This document shows positions 33,881-43,044 of a stretch of 54,860 bases of DNA, in pieces. The stretch is from Holophagales bacterium (lineage in GTDB: Bacteria; Acidobacteriota; Thermoanaerobaculia; Multivoradales; Multivoraceae), in the NCBI GenBank assembly GCA_009837085.1, contig VXUF01000040.1, positions 1 through 54,860 of the forward strand, read 5' to 3'. The first letter of the stretch is position 1; each line of letters begins with the position of its first letter. A model generated the notes under the pieces. The model was not told where the DNA came from. It made no database searches and saw only the letters and a program-made list of their open reading frames with translations. A program made the position numbers and the translations under genes.

Positions 33881-36070
33881 ATGATCAGGAACGTCGCACG
33901 CTCCTTCTCCCACCGGCCGGCCGCGCTCGTCCTCGGCCTCGCGGCCTGCGGTTGCGCCGCTCCGTCGGGCGAGGAGGCCGGATCGTCGTCGATTCCATCG
34001 CGCCCGAACATCATTCTCATGATGAGCGACGACCAGGGCTGGGGCGACGTCGAGTACCCGCAGCAGCTCGCTCCCGGCGACGTCTTTCCGGGCCACAGCG
34101 AGGTCAAGACGCCCGAGTTGCGCGAGATGGCGGCGGCCGGCCTCCAGTTTCACCGGATGTACTCGCACGGTTCGAACTGCAGTCCGACCCGGTCGTCCTT
34201 CGTCACCGGCCGCTCTCCGCGCCGCAACCACGTCGACATGGCCTACAACGACGGTCTCCGCAACCTGGAACTGACGATCGCCGAACTGGCCCAGACACAG
34301 GGCTACATGACCGGACACTTCGGCAAGTGGCACCTCGGCAACCTGAACCGGACACCCGAACCCGACGCGGACGACCTCGCGCGTTGCGGCGGCCGTTGCT
34401 TCGGCCGGAGCGGAGGCGACTTCTACTCCGCGCCTTGGCACCACGGCTACGAGCGCGCCTGGGCGTCCCCGCAGGCGCTGCCGACGTTCGAGCCGATGCG
34501 CATCGACCCCGCGGGCCCCCTCCCGAGCGAAGGCAACCACATCGGGGCGCACTACTGGACCGGCCACGAGCAGCACATCGACATCGACTCCCCCACGCTC
34601 GCCGGCGACGCCTCCGCCATCCTGGTCCGGGAAACGACGCGGTTCATCGACGATGCCGTTGCGGCCGACCGCCCCTTCTTCGCCGTCGTCTGGTTCCATC
34701 CGCCGCACAGCCCCCATCGCCTCGACCAGGCCACTCTCGGCGAGTTCTACTCCTCCGAAGAGCAGGCGGAAATGAACGACTACGAGAAGGCCTACTACTC
34801 CGGCATCACGGCGATGGACAGGGAGATCGGCCGTCTGCGCGCCCACTTGCGAACGCTCGGCATCGAAGACGACACGCTGGTGGCCTTCACCTCCGACAAC
34901 GGTCTTTCGGGGTCCGTGAGGCTCGACGACCGCGACGAGGCCAAGGCCGGCCTGCGCGGATTCAAGGGCTCCATCTGGGAGGGCGGGGTCCGCGTACCGG
35001 GCATCGTCGAGTGGCCGGGACGGATCCCTCCCGGCGAGACCTCCACGCCGATGATCACGAGCGACTACCTGCCGACGCTCCTGGACATCTGGGAAGTCGA
35101 CCTGCCCGACGCGCGGCCGCTCGACGGCGAGTCGATGTCCGGAGTGCTCTTCGGCGATCGCTCGGCGCCGCGCCTGGGCCGCCTCCGTTTCGACGACTGC
35201 GACGACCCCGTTCCTGAACGCGCCGCCGGCGAGCCCGAGGACTGCGACAGCGCCGGCCGGGGCCGCGGTGGCCGGGGCCTGATGAGGGTAGGCGGCGGGC
35301 GTTCCATCCTCGACGACCGCTACAAGCTGATCTCGGTGACCAGCGGCCGGGAGTGGGAACTCTTCGACCTGCTCGAAGACCCGCGCGAACAGACCCCGAT
35401 CGCCACCAGCGCCGACGTCGACTCGAAGCCACCGGAGATCCAGGCGATCTTCGCCTCGCTGCTGGACGAGATCACGACCTGGTACGACGTGGACTCGGCG
35501 GCCAGCCGCGAGGGCGCCGACTACGACACGCGCATCGCCGCCGCCGATAGCGTCGACCTCCTCGGCGACGTCGGCGACGAAACCGTTCCCGGCGACCTGT
35601 CGGCCGCTCGTCGGACCTCAGCAGATCGTCCCGAACTGGTCGTCGCGCGCCAGTTCGCCACCCTCGGCGAGGACCTGGCGGTCGAGAGTGGCGGCGCCCC
35701 CGCCTCCTACGACGCCGGCAACCCGCCGCCCGGAGCGACCGTCCCAGCAGGCACGGTCGTCCACAGTTACCTGCTGCATTTCGCCCCTACCGCCGCGTCC
35801 GATCTCACCGGCGTCGAGATCACGTTCGACGACCCCATCCTCGGTGTCGCCGCGAGTGCGGAGAGCCTCGCCGCCAGCGACTACCTCGCCTTCGCCAACC
35901 CCGACTTCGGCGCCCCGGCCGATCGCGGCACCCTGGGCGACGGGACGGACGCCGGCGGCTGGGAGATCCTCGCCGGCGGAACGACGATCCTCATCGACCT
36001 GGCCGCGGGCGCCAGCGGCGTCGACCAGTTGCGAATCCTCACCGAAGCAGCTTTGCAGCGGGCCCAGTGA
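33881..36070 (+). CDS. Sulfatase lipoprotein with C-terminal beta-sandwich-like extension
   Basis: This 729-aa exported sulfatase has lipobox LAAC (Cys23). The catalytic domain (about residues 42-550) includes IILMMSDDQGWGD, the formylglycine motif CSPTR (Cys100), GHFGKWHLG and FTSDNGLSG. The last roughly 150 residues (from about 570) are an extra domain, LLHFAP...LTGVEITFDDPILGV...GVDQLRILTEA, of the kind seen in secreted PEP-CTERM-style proteins, predicted beta-rich and non-catalytic. It sits between the two PQQ dehydrogenases, 36 nt after the first, and overlaps the second by 4 nt (GTGA). Formylglycine maturation is required. Confidence 0.9.
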   Translation: MIRNVARSFSHRPAALVLGLAACGCAAPSGEEAGSSSIPSRPNIILMMSDDQGWGDVEYPQQLAPGDVFPGHSEVKTPELREMAAAGLQFHRMYSHGSNCSPTRSSFVTGRSPRRNHVDMAYNDGLRNLELTIAELAQTQGYMTGHFGKWHLGNLNRTPEPDADDLARCGGRCFGRSGGDFYSAPWHHGYERAWASPQALPTFEPMRIDPAGPLPSEGNHIGAHYWTGHEQHIDIDSPTLAGDASAILVRETTRFIDDAVAADRPFFAVVWFHPPHSPHRLDQATLGEFYSSEEQAEMNDYEKAYYSGITAMDREIGRLRAHLRTLGIEDDTLVAFTSDNGLSGSVRLDDRDEAKAGLRGFKGSIWEGGVRVPGIVEWPGRIPPGETSTPMITSDYLPTLLDIWEVDLPDARPLDGESMSGVLFGDRSAPRLGRLRFDDCDDPVPERAAGEPEDCDSAGRGRGGRGLMRVGGGRSILDDRYKLISVTSGREWELFDLLEDPREQTPIATSADVDSKPPEIQAIFASLLDEITTWYDVDSAASREGADYDTRIAAADSVDLLGDVGDETVPGDLSAARRTSADRPELVVARQFATLGEDLAVESGGAPASYDAGNPPPGATVPAGTVVHSYLLHFAPTAASDLTGVEITFDDPILGVAASAESLAASDYLAFANPDFGAPADRGTLGDGTDAGGWEILAGGTTILIDLAAGASGVDQLRILTEAALQRAQ

Positions 36071-39000
36071 ACGGGAACGTCCACCGGCGTCGCACGATCT
36101 GGCGGCCTTGCCTTGCGCTGGCGCTGCTGGCAGCCGCGTCGATGGCAACCGGCGCCCACGCCGAGTCCGGCGAGGAGAACGTCGAGTGGCGGCACCATGG
36201 CCGCGACCACGCCTTCACCCGCTACTCGCCCCTCGACCAAATCGATGCGTCGAACTTCGAGCAACTGGAGGTGGCCTGGCGCTGGAAGTCGGCCGATCAC
36301 GACCTGAGGGAGGAGCCGGGCACCTTCCGGGGCTCGGCGCTGATGATTGGCGGCCGGGTCTACATGGCGACCAGCCTCTGGCAGATCGTCGCCCTCGACG
36401 CCGCGACCGGTGAGCAGCTCTGGCTCTACGACCCGAAGAGCTACGAGTTCCCGCAAGCCTACGGCGCCACTCCGCGCGGCCTCGAGTACTGGACCGACGG
36501 CGAGGCCGAGCGCATCATCTTCATCACCAGCGGCAAGCAACTGATCTCGCTGGACCTCGCCACGGGACGCCCCGACCCCGCCTTCGGAGAAGACGGCATC
36601 GTCGATCTGTCGGATGACCGACTGGGCCGCGAGGAGGTCTTCCAGCGCGACATCAGCGCCGGCTCGCCCGGGATCGTGATTCGCGACACCTTCATCGTGG
36701 GCTCGCGAATCGCCGATGCGCCGGCGACGAAGCAGGGTCTCCCGCCGGGCCACGTGCGTGCCTACGACGTCCGTACCGGCGAACCGAAGTGGCGCTTCCA
36801 CACGATCCCGCGGGAGGGCGAGGAGTTCACCGAGACGTGGCACAACGACTCCTGGAAGTGGGTTGGGGGCGCCAACGTCTGGGGAGCGATGGCCGGCGAC
36901 GAGGAGCTCGGCTATGTCTACATCCCCACCACGACGCCGACCGGCAATCTCTGGGGCGGCCACCGGCCCGGCGCGAACGTCTACGCCGAGAGCCTGCTCT
37001 GCCTCGACGCCGAAACCGGCGAGCGCGTCTGGCACTTCCAGGCCGTTCATCACGGCATCTGGGACTGGGACATCGCCTCCGCCCCCGCTCTCGCCGACGT
37101 CGTGATCGACGGCCGCTTGCGGAAGATCGTCGCCCAGGTGTCCAAGACGGCCTTCACTTACGTCTTCGACCGGGTTACGGGCGAGCCGATCTGGCCGATC
37201 GAGGAGCGCGCAGTGCCGCAGACCACGGTGCCCGGGGAGTGGACGGCACCGACCCAGCCCTTTCCGACCAGGCCGGCGGCCTTCGATCTCCAGGGCGTGA
37301 CGATCGACGATCTGATCGACTTCACGCCGGAACTGCGAGAGGAGGCGCTCGAGATCGCCGACGAGTTCCTCCTGGGACCGATGTTCACGCCCCCGATCGT
37401 CGCGGGCGAGGGAGGCAAGACGGCGACGCTCGCGGTGCCGGGGATGGCGGGTGGAGCGAACCATCCCGGCGCCTCGCTCGATCCGTTGACCGGCGTCCTC
37501 TACGTTCAGTCGCGAACGCAGCCGACCGGCGTGGCGGTTGCGCCGCCGGACCCGGCGCGCAGCGAGTGGAGATGGGTCAGCCGCGGCGGTCGTGTCGGAA
37601 GCCCCCAGGGACTGCCGCTCCTCAAGCCTCCGTATCAGCGGATCACGGCGATCGATCTGAACACCGGCGAGCACGCCTGGATGGTGCCGTTCGGCGAGGG
37701 ACCGACCGACCACCCCGCCATCAGCCATCTCGATCTCGGCCCTCTCGGCAGCCGCCCTTCAAGCGGCAACCGCGAGGGCGGACTTCTGATCACCAGGAGC
37801 CTGCTGATCACCTACGTGCCGAACTGGCCGAGCTGGGACGCTCGCGCCGCCAGGGGCAGCTACCTCCAGGCCTACGACAAGGCAACCGGCAAGCTCCTGG
37901 CGGAGGTGGAGACGGAGGCCACCCTGCACGGTGTACCGATGACCTACCTGCACCAGGGCCGCCAGTACATCGTCGTGCCCGCCGGCGGCAAGGTGGTTTC
38001 GAGAACCGCGCGCAGCGGCCCGGAGACCGCTCAACTCGTGGCCTTCGCCCTGCCGGCCGCGGAGAACGACATTCCGCGGATGCCGGGCGGCGAGCCCGAT
38101 CTCTCAGGCACGTACACCGTCAACACGCTGACGCCCTTCGAGCGCCATCCGAGATACGGCGACGACCCCTACATGGGCGCCGACGACGCCAGGAGAATCG
38201 AGGAGTCCGCGGCCGCGAGGGCCGCCCAGCAAGGCCTCCCAAGTGACCCCGATCGTCCTCCGCCGCCGGATGGCGGCTACGCCGGCGGCCGGGTCACCGG
38301 CGCCAACGCCCTCTCACTTCTCGACATGGGCACGATCGTCTTCACGGTCGACGGCAGGCACCGGAACTCCGTCCTCACCGACCCACCGAACGGCCGCATG
38401 CCGCCGGTGACCGAGGCGGGAAGGAAGCGGCGGCCGGCATTCACGATCGCCGATCGCATGGGACCCCCGAATCCCGACGGCGCCTGGTGGCTGCGGGCGG
38501 ACGAAGTCGCCGGGATACGAGGCCGGGCCATCCCGACGACGAATGGGGAACACCGGATCTTCGACGATCCGGAACTCATCGGCCTCTGGGAGCGATGCAT
38601 CTACTCCGATCGGGCGACGATCCCGACCCTGCGAAGGGGCTACGGCGCCTACTACCGCATCACCCAGACCGCAACCCATGTCGTCATCCTGGCGGAGTTG
38701 ATGCACGAGGCGCGCATCGTCCGCCTCGGCTCGGAGCACCCGCCGGAAGAAGTGCTCTCCTACGCCGGCGAATCGATCGGCCGGTGGGAGGGCGACACCC
38801 TAGTCGTCGACACGACGAACTTCCGCCGCAAGGGCGTGGCAAGGGGAGCGAACGAGCGACGCAAGAACGTCCGCAGTCCCGTCGGCGTGGCGCACGAGGG
38901 GCTGCGCATCGTCGAGCGCCTCACGCCGCAGGAGGACGGCAGCCTGTTCTACGAGTTCAGCGTCGACGATCCCGACTACGAGGCGACCTGGGGCGGTTCG

Positions 39001-39123
39001 TTCCCGTGGCTGCACACCGACGAGCGCATCTACGAGTACGCCTGCCACGAAGGCAACTACTCGATGGGAATGACGATGCGCGGGGCGCGGCAGTTGGAGA
39101 AGGAGTGGGCGGAAAGGCGGTAG
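36067..39123 (+). CDS. PQQ-dependent dehydrogenase fused to an EYACHEGNYS-family domain
   Basis: This 1018-aa exported protein has a signal peptide of about 32 residues. Residues about 38-655 are a PQQ beta-propeller very like the product of 31850-33844 (DVRTGEPKWRFHTIP, HFQAVHHGIWDWD, PLGSRPSSGNREGG). Residues about 665-1018 are a complete copy of the unknown secreted family: RMPGGEPDLSGTY, DPPNGRMPP, HVVILAELMHEARIVRLG, WEGDTLVVDTTNF, IYEYACHEGNYSMGMTMRGAR. The frame is continuous. The GTG start overlaps the sulfatase stop. The fusion ties the unknown family physically to quinoprotein oxidation. Confidence 0.88.
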   Translation: MNGNVHRRRTIWRPCLALALLAAASMATGAHAESGEENVEWRHHGRDHAFTRYSPLDQIDASNFEQLEVAWRWKSADHDLREEPGTFRGSALMIGGRVYMATSLWQIVALDAATGEQLWLYDPKSYEFPQAYGATPRGLEYWTDGEAERIIFITSGKQLISLDLATGRPDPAFGEDGIVDLSDDRLGREEVFQRDISAGSPGIVIRDTFIVGSRIADAPATKQGLPPGHVRAYDVRTGEPKWRFHTIPREGEEFTETWHNDSWKWVGGANVWGAMAGDEELGYVYIPTTTPTGNLWGGHRPGANVYAESLLCLDAETGERVWHFQAVHHGIWDWDIASAPALADVVIDGRLRKIVAQVSKTAFTYVFDRVTGEPIWPIEERAVPQTTVPGEWTAPTQPFPTRPAAFDLQGVTIDDLIDFTPELREEALEIADEFLLGPMFTPPIVAGEGGKTATLAVPGMAGGANHPGASLDPLTGVLYVQSRTQPTGVAVAPPDPARSEWRWVSRGGRVGSPQGLPLLKPPYQRITAIDLNTGEHAWMVPFGEGPTDHPAISHLDLGPLGSRPSSGNREGGLLITRSLLITYVPNWPSWDARAARGSYLQAYDKATGKLLAEVETEATLHGVPMTYLHQGRQYIVVPAGGKVVSRTARSGPETAQLVAFALPAAENDIPRMPGGEPDLSGTYTVNTLTPFERHPRYGDDPYMGADDARRIEESAAARAAQQGLPSDPDRPPPPDGGYAGGRVTGANALSLLDMGTIVFTVDGRHRNSVLTDPPNGRMPPVTEAGRKRRPAFTIADRMGPPNPDGAWWLRADEVAGIRGRAIPTTNGEHRIFDDPELIGLWERCIYSDRATIPTLRRGYGAYYRITQTATHVVILAELMHEARIVRLGSEHPPEEVLSYAGESIGRWEGDTLVVDTTNFRRKGVARGANERRKNVRSPVGVAHEGLRIVERLTPQEDGSLFYEFSVDDPDYEATWGGSFPWLHTDERIYEYACHEGNYSMGMTMRGARQLEKEWAERR

Positions 39124-39134
39124 GGCCCCAGACT

Positions 39135-39216
39135 TGTCGCCGCTTCGCGGCGCGTGCCCCGCGGCGCGGGTCCGACGCCCCGCGCTACAGCCGGCGGGGA
39201 CGCCGGCGCACCCAGT
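39135..39216. repeat. Composite palindromic repeat between convergent operons, includes REP-like copy 2
   Basis: A hairpin CGCCGC/GCGGCG with loop TTC (39138-39152) is followed by further GC-rich inverted segments and then the exact 26-nt REP-like element at 39191-39216 also found at 1071-1096. It separates the ends of two convergent operons and may limit read-through or stabilise 3' ends. No T-run is present. Confidence 0.5.
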
Positions 39217-39223
39217 AGGTGCC

Positions 39224-40507
39224 CTACCAACTCAGCGCGCCCGTGCTCTGGCCGAACGACCCGGTCTCGAAGTCCATGTGCTGCAACATCGTGACGTAGA
39301 GGTTGGAAAGCGGCGCGTTGTCGTTCTTGTCGTAAGCGACATAGCGACCGTGGTCGAAGCCGCCGCCGGCGAGGAAGATCGGCAGGTTGCGGGTGTCGTG
39401 GGAGTTCCCGTTGCCGAGGTTGCTGCCGAAGAGGACCGCCGTCTGATCGAGCAGCGTACCGTCTCCCTCGCTGCATCCCTTGAGCTGCTCAAGAAGGCTG
39501 CCGAAGCACTTGACGATCTCCGTCTCGACCTTCCTCAGTTGCACGATCTTGTCCGGGTCCTGGCCGTGGTGCGAGAGGTTGTGGTGGGTCCCCGAGACGC
39601 CCGGGATCTTCGGCACTTCCCGCAGTTCCTGGATCATCACGGCGACGACGCGGGTGGAGTCGGTCTGCAGGATCAGCGGGATGAGGTCCATCAGCAACTG
39701 GACGCGGCCGATGAGGTCGCGGCGTTCCCGGACGTCGACGGGGGGCTCGCGATCCACCCGCGGCTTGGGCCGGTCGAGCCAGGCCCGGGCCTCGGTGATG
39801 CCTTTCTCGGCCGCCCGCACGGCCTCGAAGTACGAGTCGAGCCGTCCCCGATCGGCGGCACTGGCGCGCCGGTCGAGCGCCTTTCTCTGCGAGTTCAGGC
39901 CGTCGAGGATGCTGCGTCCGTCGCCGAGGTCCCGCTTCTGCCGCTCGACCTCGTCGGCATCCCCCGCGAGGAACATCCGGGCGAAGAGATTGGCGGGACT
40001 GGTCTCTGAAGGCACCATGACGCCCCGTCTCGTGAAGGACTGGCTCTGCGTGCCCTTGGCACTCCGCTGCACCGTCGTGTCCGTGCCCAGAACGAGCGAC
40101 GGAAAGCGGGTCGTGTAGCCGAGCTCCCCTGCGGCAAGCTGATCGACGGAGATCGTGTTGCGGAAGCCGGCGAGTTCCGGGTGGCGGGCAGCGGTCAGCC
40201 AGGAGACTTCGCTGCTATGCGCCTGGCGGCCGTTCTGGTCGTGGTGGGAAAGCCCCGAGAACAGGGTGTAGTCGCGCCGGTGGTCCCGGAGCAGCTCCAG
40301 GTACTCGGTCGTTTCGTAGTCCCGGCCCGGAGTGGCGGGAAAGAGCGACGGCGGGTGCAGGCCGAGTGCGTTGCAGACGGTCACCATCCGCCGGGGCAGA
40401 GGCTTCGCCGCCCGGGCCAGTGCCGGGCTCATCGCTTCGAGGAGGGGCAGCGCCAGGGCGACCCCGGATGTCCTGAGGAACGTCCGTCGGTCGAGGGGTT
40501 GGTTCAT
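39224..40507 (-). CDS. DUF1552 domain protein, Tat-exported
   Basis: This 427-aa secreted protein has a twin-arginine signal (LDRRTFLRTSGVALALPLLEA). The DUF1552 body is recognisable from RRMVTVCNALGLHPPSLFP, LFSGLSHHDQNG, FAGGGFDHGR-like FLAGGGFDHGRYVAYDK, and LYVTMLQHM near the end. DUF1552 proteins almost always pair with DUF1592 proteins in planctomycetes and acidobacteria; their activity is unassigned. Its ATG overlaps the DUF1592 stop by 4 nt, making it the third gene of the operon that starts at 45167. Confidence 0.92.
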   Translation of the reverse strand: MNQPLDRRTFLRTSGVALALPLLEAMSPALARAAKPLPRRMVTVCNALGLHPPSLFPATPGRDYETTEYLELLRDHRRDYTLFSGLSHHDQNGRQAHSSEVSWLTAARHPELAGFRNTISVDQLAAGELGYTTRFPSLVLGTDTTVQRSAKGTQSQSFTRRGVMVPSETSPANLFARMFLAGDADEVERQKRDLGDGRSILDGLNSQRKALDRRASAADRGRLDSYFEAVRAAEKGITEARAWLDRPKPRVDREPPVDVRERRDLIGRVQLLMDLIPLILQTDSTRVVAVMIQELREVPKIPGVSGTHHNLSHHGQDPDKIVQLRKVETEIVKCFGSLLEQLKGCSEGDGTLLDQTAVLFGSNLGNGNSHDTRNLPIFLAGGGFDHGRYVAYDKNDNAPLSNLYVTMLQHMDFETGSFGQSTGALSW

Positions 40508-43044
40508 CGTTGCCGCTCCCTGAAGAGTGGGCTCTGGGTGACATTGTGGATGATCGTGCGCACGCCGTAGCCGCCCTCGCGGCTCTGCGCGACGAGCCGC
40601 GACAGTTCGTCGCGGTCGGCGAAACCGATCTCGGCGCCGGTCGCATAGACGACAAGCTGCGAGATGAAGTGGCGCGCTATCTGATCCTCCTCCTCTTCGA
40701 GCAGGAGTCGCTTGTACTCGGCGATGCCCGAGAAGGACCCGCCCTCCGGAGTGACGCCGGCCGCGTCCACCGCCGGCCCGTCCTTGTACTCGAGGATCGG
40801 GCGACCGTAGAGGGTCCCCGTGGGCGTGTCGCCTTCACCGCTGGAGCGGTAGCGCGTCCGGAAGCCGCCGGTCGGGTCGAAGGCCTCAAGGGCGAACCCC
40901 GGCGGGTCGATGGCGCGGTGACAGACGTTGCACGTCGGATCCCGGCGATGCTTGGCGAGGATCTCGCGGATCGTCGTGGCGCCCCGGATGTCCGGCTCGA
41001 CCGAGCCGGCGTTCGCCGGCGGCGGGTTCGGCGGCCGGCCCAGCAGGTTCGAGAGAACGAAGCTGCCGCGAAAGACCGGCGAGGTCGTCGTGCCGTTGGC
41101 GGTGACCTTGAGCACGCTGGCCTGCGTCAGGACGCCGCCGCGCACACTGTCGTCGGGCAGCGAAACCTTGCGCATGTGCTGCCCCTCCACCCCTGGGATG
41201 CCGTAGTGCTCCGCCAGACGGCGGTTGAGAAAGGTGAAGTCGGAGTCGATCAGGTTCCGCACCCCGAGGTCGCTCTTCACCAGCTCGGTGAAGAACAGCC
41301 TCGTCTCCTCCTGGAGCGCGTGATGCAGCAGGTCGTCGTACTCGGGATAGAGCCTCTCGTCGGGACTCGTGAGCTCGATCTCGTAGAGCCGCAGCCACTG
41401 GCCGACGAAGTCCCCAATGAAGCGCTGCGCCCTCTCGTCGTCGAGCATCCTCTCGACCTGCCGGGCCAGCACCTTCGGCTCCGACAACCTGCCTTCCCGT
41501 GCTGCCGCGAAGAGCTCCTCGTCCGGCAGGCTCTTCCACAGGAAGTACGAGAGTCGGGTCGCGAGGGCGAAGTCGTCCAGTTCGCCGGGCCGATCGTCGT
41601 GGTAGAGAAACTGCGGTGCGCTCAACATGGCGCGCAGCGGAACGCGAACGGCGTCGACGAACTCCCGTCCGGCGGCAATCGCGGGTCTGGCCAGGCTCGC
41701 GAAGGCGTCCACCTCACCCGCTTCGGCCGGCCGTCGAAACGCCAGCGGCACGAGGTGCGAGATGACGTCCACGACGTGCTCGTACGGTTCCTTCGTGAGC
41801 TGGAGATCGCCGGCGGCGTCGAACTCGATGCCGTCGAAGAGCCGGCGCGTCGACGGAGGCGGCCACCCCTCGAGGAGCGGTCCTTCGATGGCGAGCGACC
41901 TGACCGCCACGCCCTCGCCCTTGTACGTGGCGGCCCCGTCCACGAGGATCTCGGTGGGGTGGTAGAAGATCGGGTGATAGACCCGGTTGTTGAGCAGCCG
42001 CCGGCCCAGGCCTTTTCCCGCAGCCACGACCTGGGCCTCTGCCGACCAGTCTTCGATGGGGGCGTAGAAGCCTTCGACGTCCGTGTGCCAGTCGAGGTCG
42101 GCCACTTCGGGAAAGACGTAGTCCGTCGGGTGGAGGAAGGTCGTGGCTTCGAACGTGCCCGCCTCCCCGTTCAGCAAGTCAAAGGCACCGAGCAACGTCC
42201 TGTCGCCGTTCGGGTTGGCGCGAACGAGAAGGAGCGTCACCGGCGTCGATGCCTGGTAGGGATAGGCGTCGACGCTGACCCTGTACAGACCCGGATGCAC
42301 GACCAAGAAGCCTTGGCTGTCGCTCCTGAGGTTTGTGGCCGAAAAGGACCCACTGGTGTTGTGGTGGTCTTCATCGACAAACATCGCGACGGCGTCGTCG
42401 AGCTTCTTGCTGACGCTCTGGCGGACCATGTGGTACGAGGCTGGATTGCTCGGATAGTCGATCAGGTGCGCCGCGCTCGCCGGACGCCCGCCAAGCCGGA
42501 TCGCCGCATCGAGCGCACGATCCGCCGCTTCCAGGTAGCTGCGCAGGTGAAGCGGCGAGATCCCCTGCTCCGTCGCCAGCGTGTCGAATCCGGCGGAGGC
42601 ACTCTCGGCCGGGAGGAGGCGGGCCAGGTTCTCCTCGATCAGGAGCAGATCCTCGACGGTGTACTCGTACTCAAGCCCGGTCAAACGGCGCGGCGGCGTC
42701 TGTCCGGCGGCTCGAGCCGCCAGGTCCGCCGTCTCCAGATCTCTTGCCAGCGCACCGAGCGCCGCGTCGACGACCCGCCTCGGGGGTCGCCGCGTCCCGG
42801 CGGGAGGCATCTCGCCCGCCTCGAGACGCTCGAAGACCCGCACCCACTTGCGGAAGATCCCTCGATCGTCGAGGTCGTAGCCGAGGTTCTCCAGATCGAG
42901 CGGCGTCTCGGTCTCGACGTCGTGGCAGCGAAGACACGAGACATCGAGAAGACGCGCGACGTCGGCCTCGAGCGAACGGGCGGCAACCGTGCCGGGAAGG
43001 ACGAGCAGCGCCGCGAAAAGAGCCGAAGAAACCGCCTTCGTCAT
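40504..43044 (-). CDS. DUF1592/DUF1588/DUF1585 multidomain protein with heme c motifs
   Basis: This 846-aa exported protein starts with a signal peptide and a cytochrome-like region bearing CLRCH at residues 37-41 (PSD1/DUF1587 region). DUF1592 (LATRLSYFLWKSLPDEEL, the RRLAEHYGIPGV segment), DUF1588 (RGGVLTQASVLKVTANGTTTSP, with CNVCH in the DPTCNVCHRAIDPPGFALE stretch) and a DUF1585-type C-terminus follow. Two CxxCH motifs suggest a diheme electron-transfer protein. It overlaps its neighbours by 4 nt on both sides, which fixes the order PQQ protein, this protein, DUF1552. The reaction is unknown. Confidence 0.93.
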   Translation of the reverse strand: MTKAVSSALFAALLVLPGTVAARSLEADVARLLDVSCLRCHDVETETPLDLENLGYDLDDRGIFRKWVRVFERLEAGEMPPAGTRRPPRRVVDAALGALARDLETADLAARAAGQTPPRRLTGLEYEYTVEDLLLIEENLARLLPAESASAGFDTLATEQGISPLHLRSYLEAADRALDAAIRLGGRPASAAHLIDYPSNPASYHMVRQSVSKKLDDAVAMFVDEDHHNTSGSFSATNLRSDSQGFLVVHPGLYRVSVDAYPYQASTPVTLLLVRANPNGDRTLLGAFDLLNGEAGTFEATTFLHPTDYVFPEVADLDWHTDVEGFYAPIEDWSAEAQVVAAGKGLGRRLLNNRVYHPIFYHPTEILVDGAATYKGEGVAVRSLAIEGPLLEGWPPPSTRRLFDGIEFDAAGDLQLTKEPYEHVVDVISHLVPLAFRRPAEAGEVDAFASLARPAIAAGREFVDAVRVPLRAMLSAPQFLYHDDRPGELDDFALATRLSYFLWKSLPDEELFAAAREGRLSEPKVLARQVERMLDDERAQRFIGDFVGQWLRLYEIELTSPDERLYPEYDDLLHHALQEETRLFFTELVKSDLGVRNLIDSDFTFLNRRLAEHYGIPGVEGQHMRKVSLPDDSVRGGVLTQASVLKVTANGTTTSPVFRGSFVLSNLLGRPPNPPPANAGSVEPDIRGATTIREILAKHRRDPTCNVCHRAIDPPGFALEAFDPTGGFRTRYRSSGEGDTPTGTLYGRPILEYKDGPAVDAAGVTPEGGSFSGIAEYKRLLLEEEEDQIARHFISQLVVYATGAEIGFADRDELSRLVAQSREGGYGVRTIIHNVTQSPLFRERQR

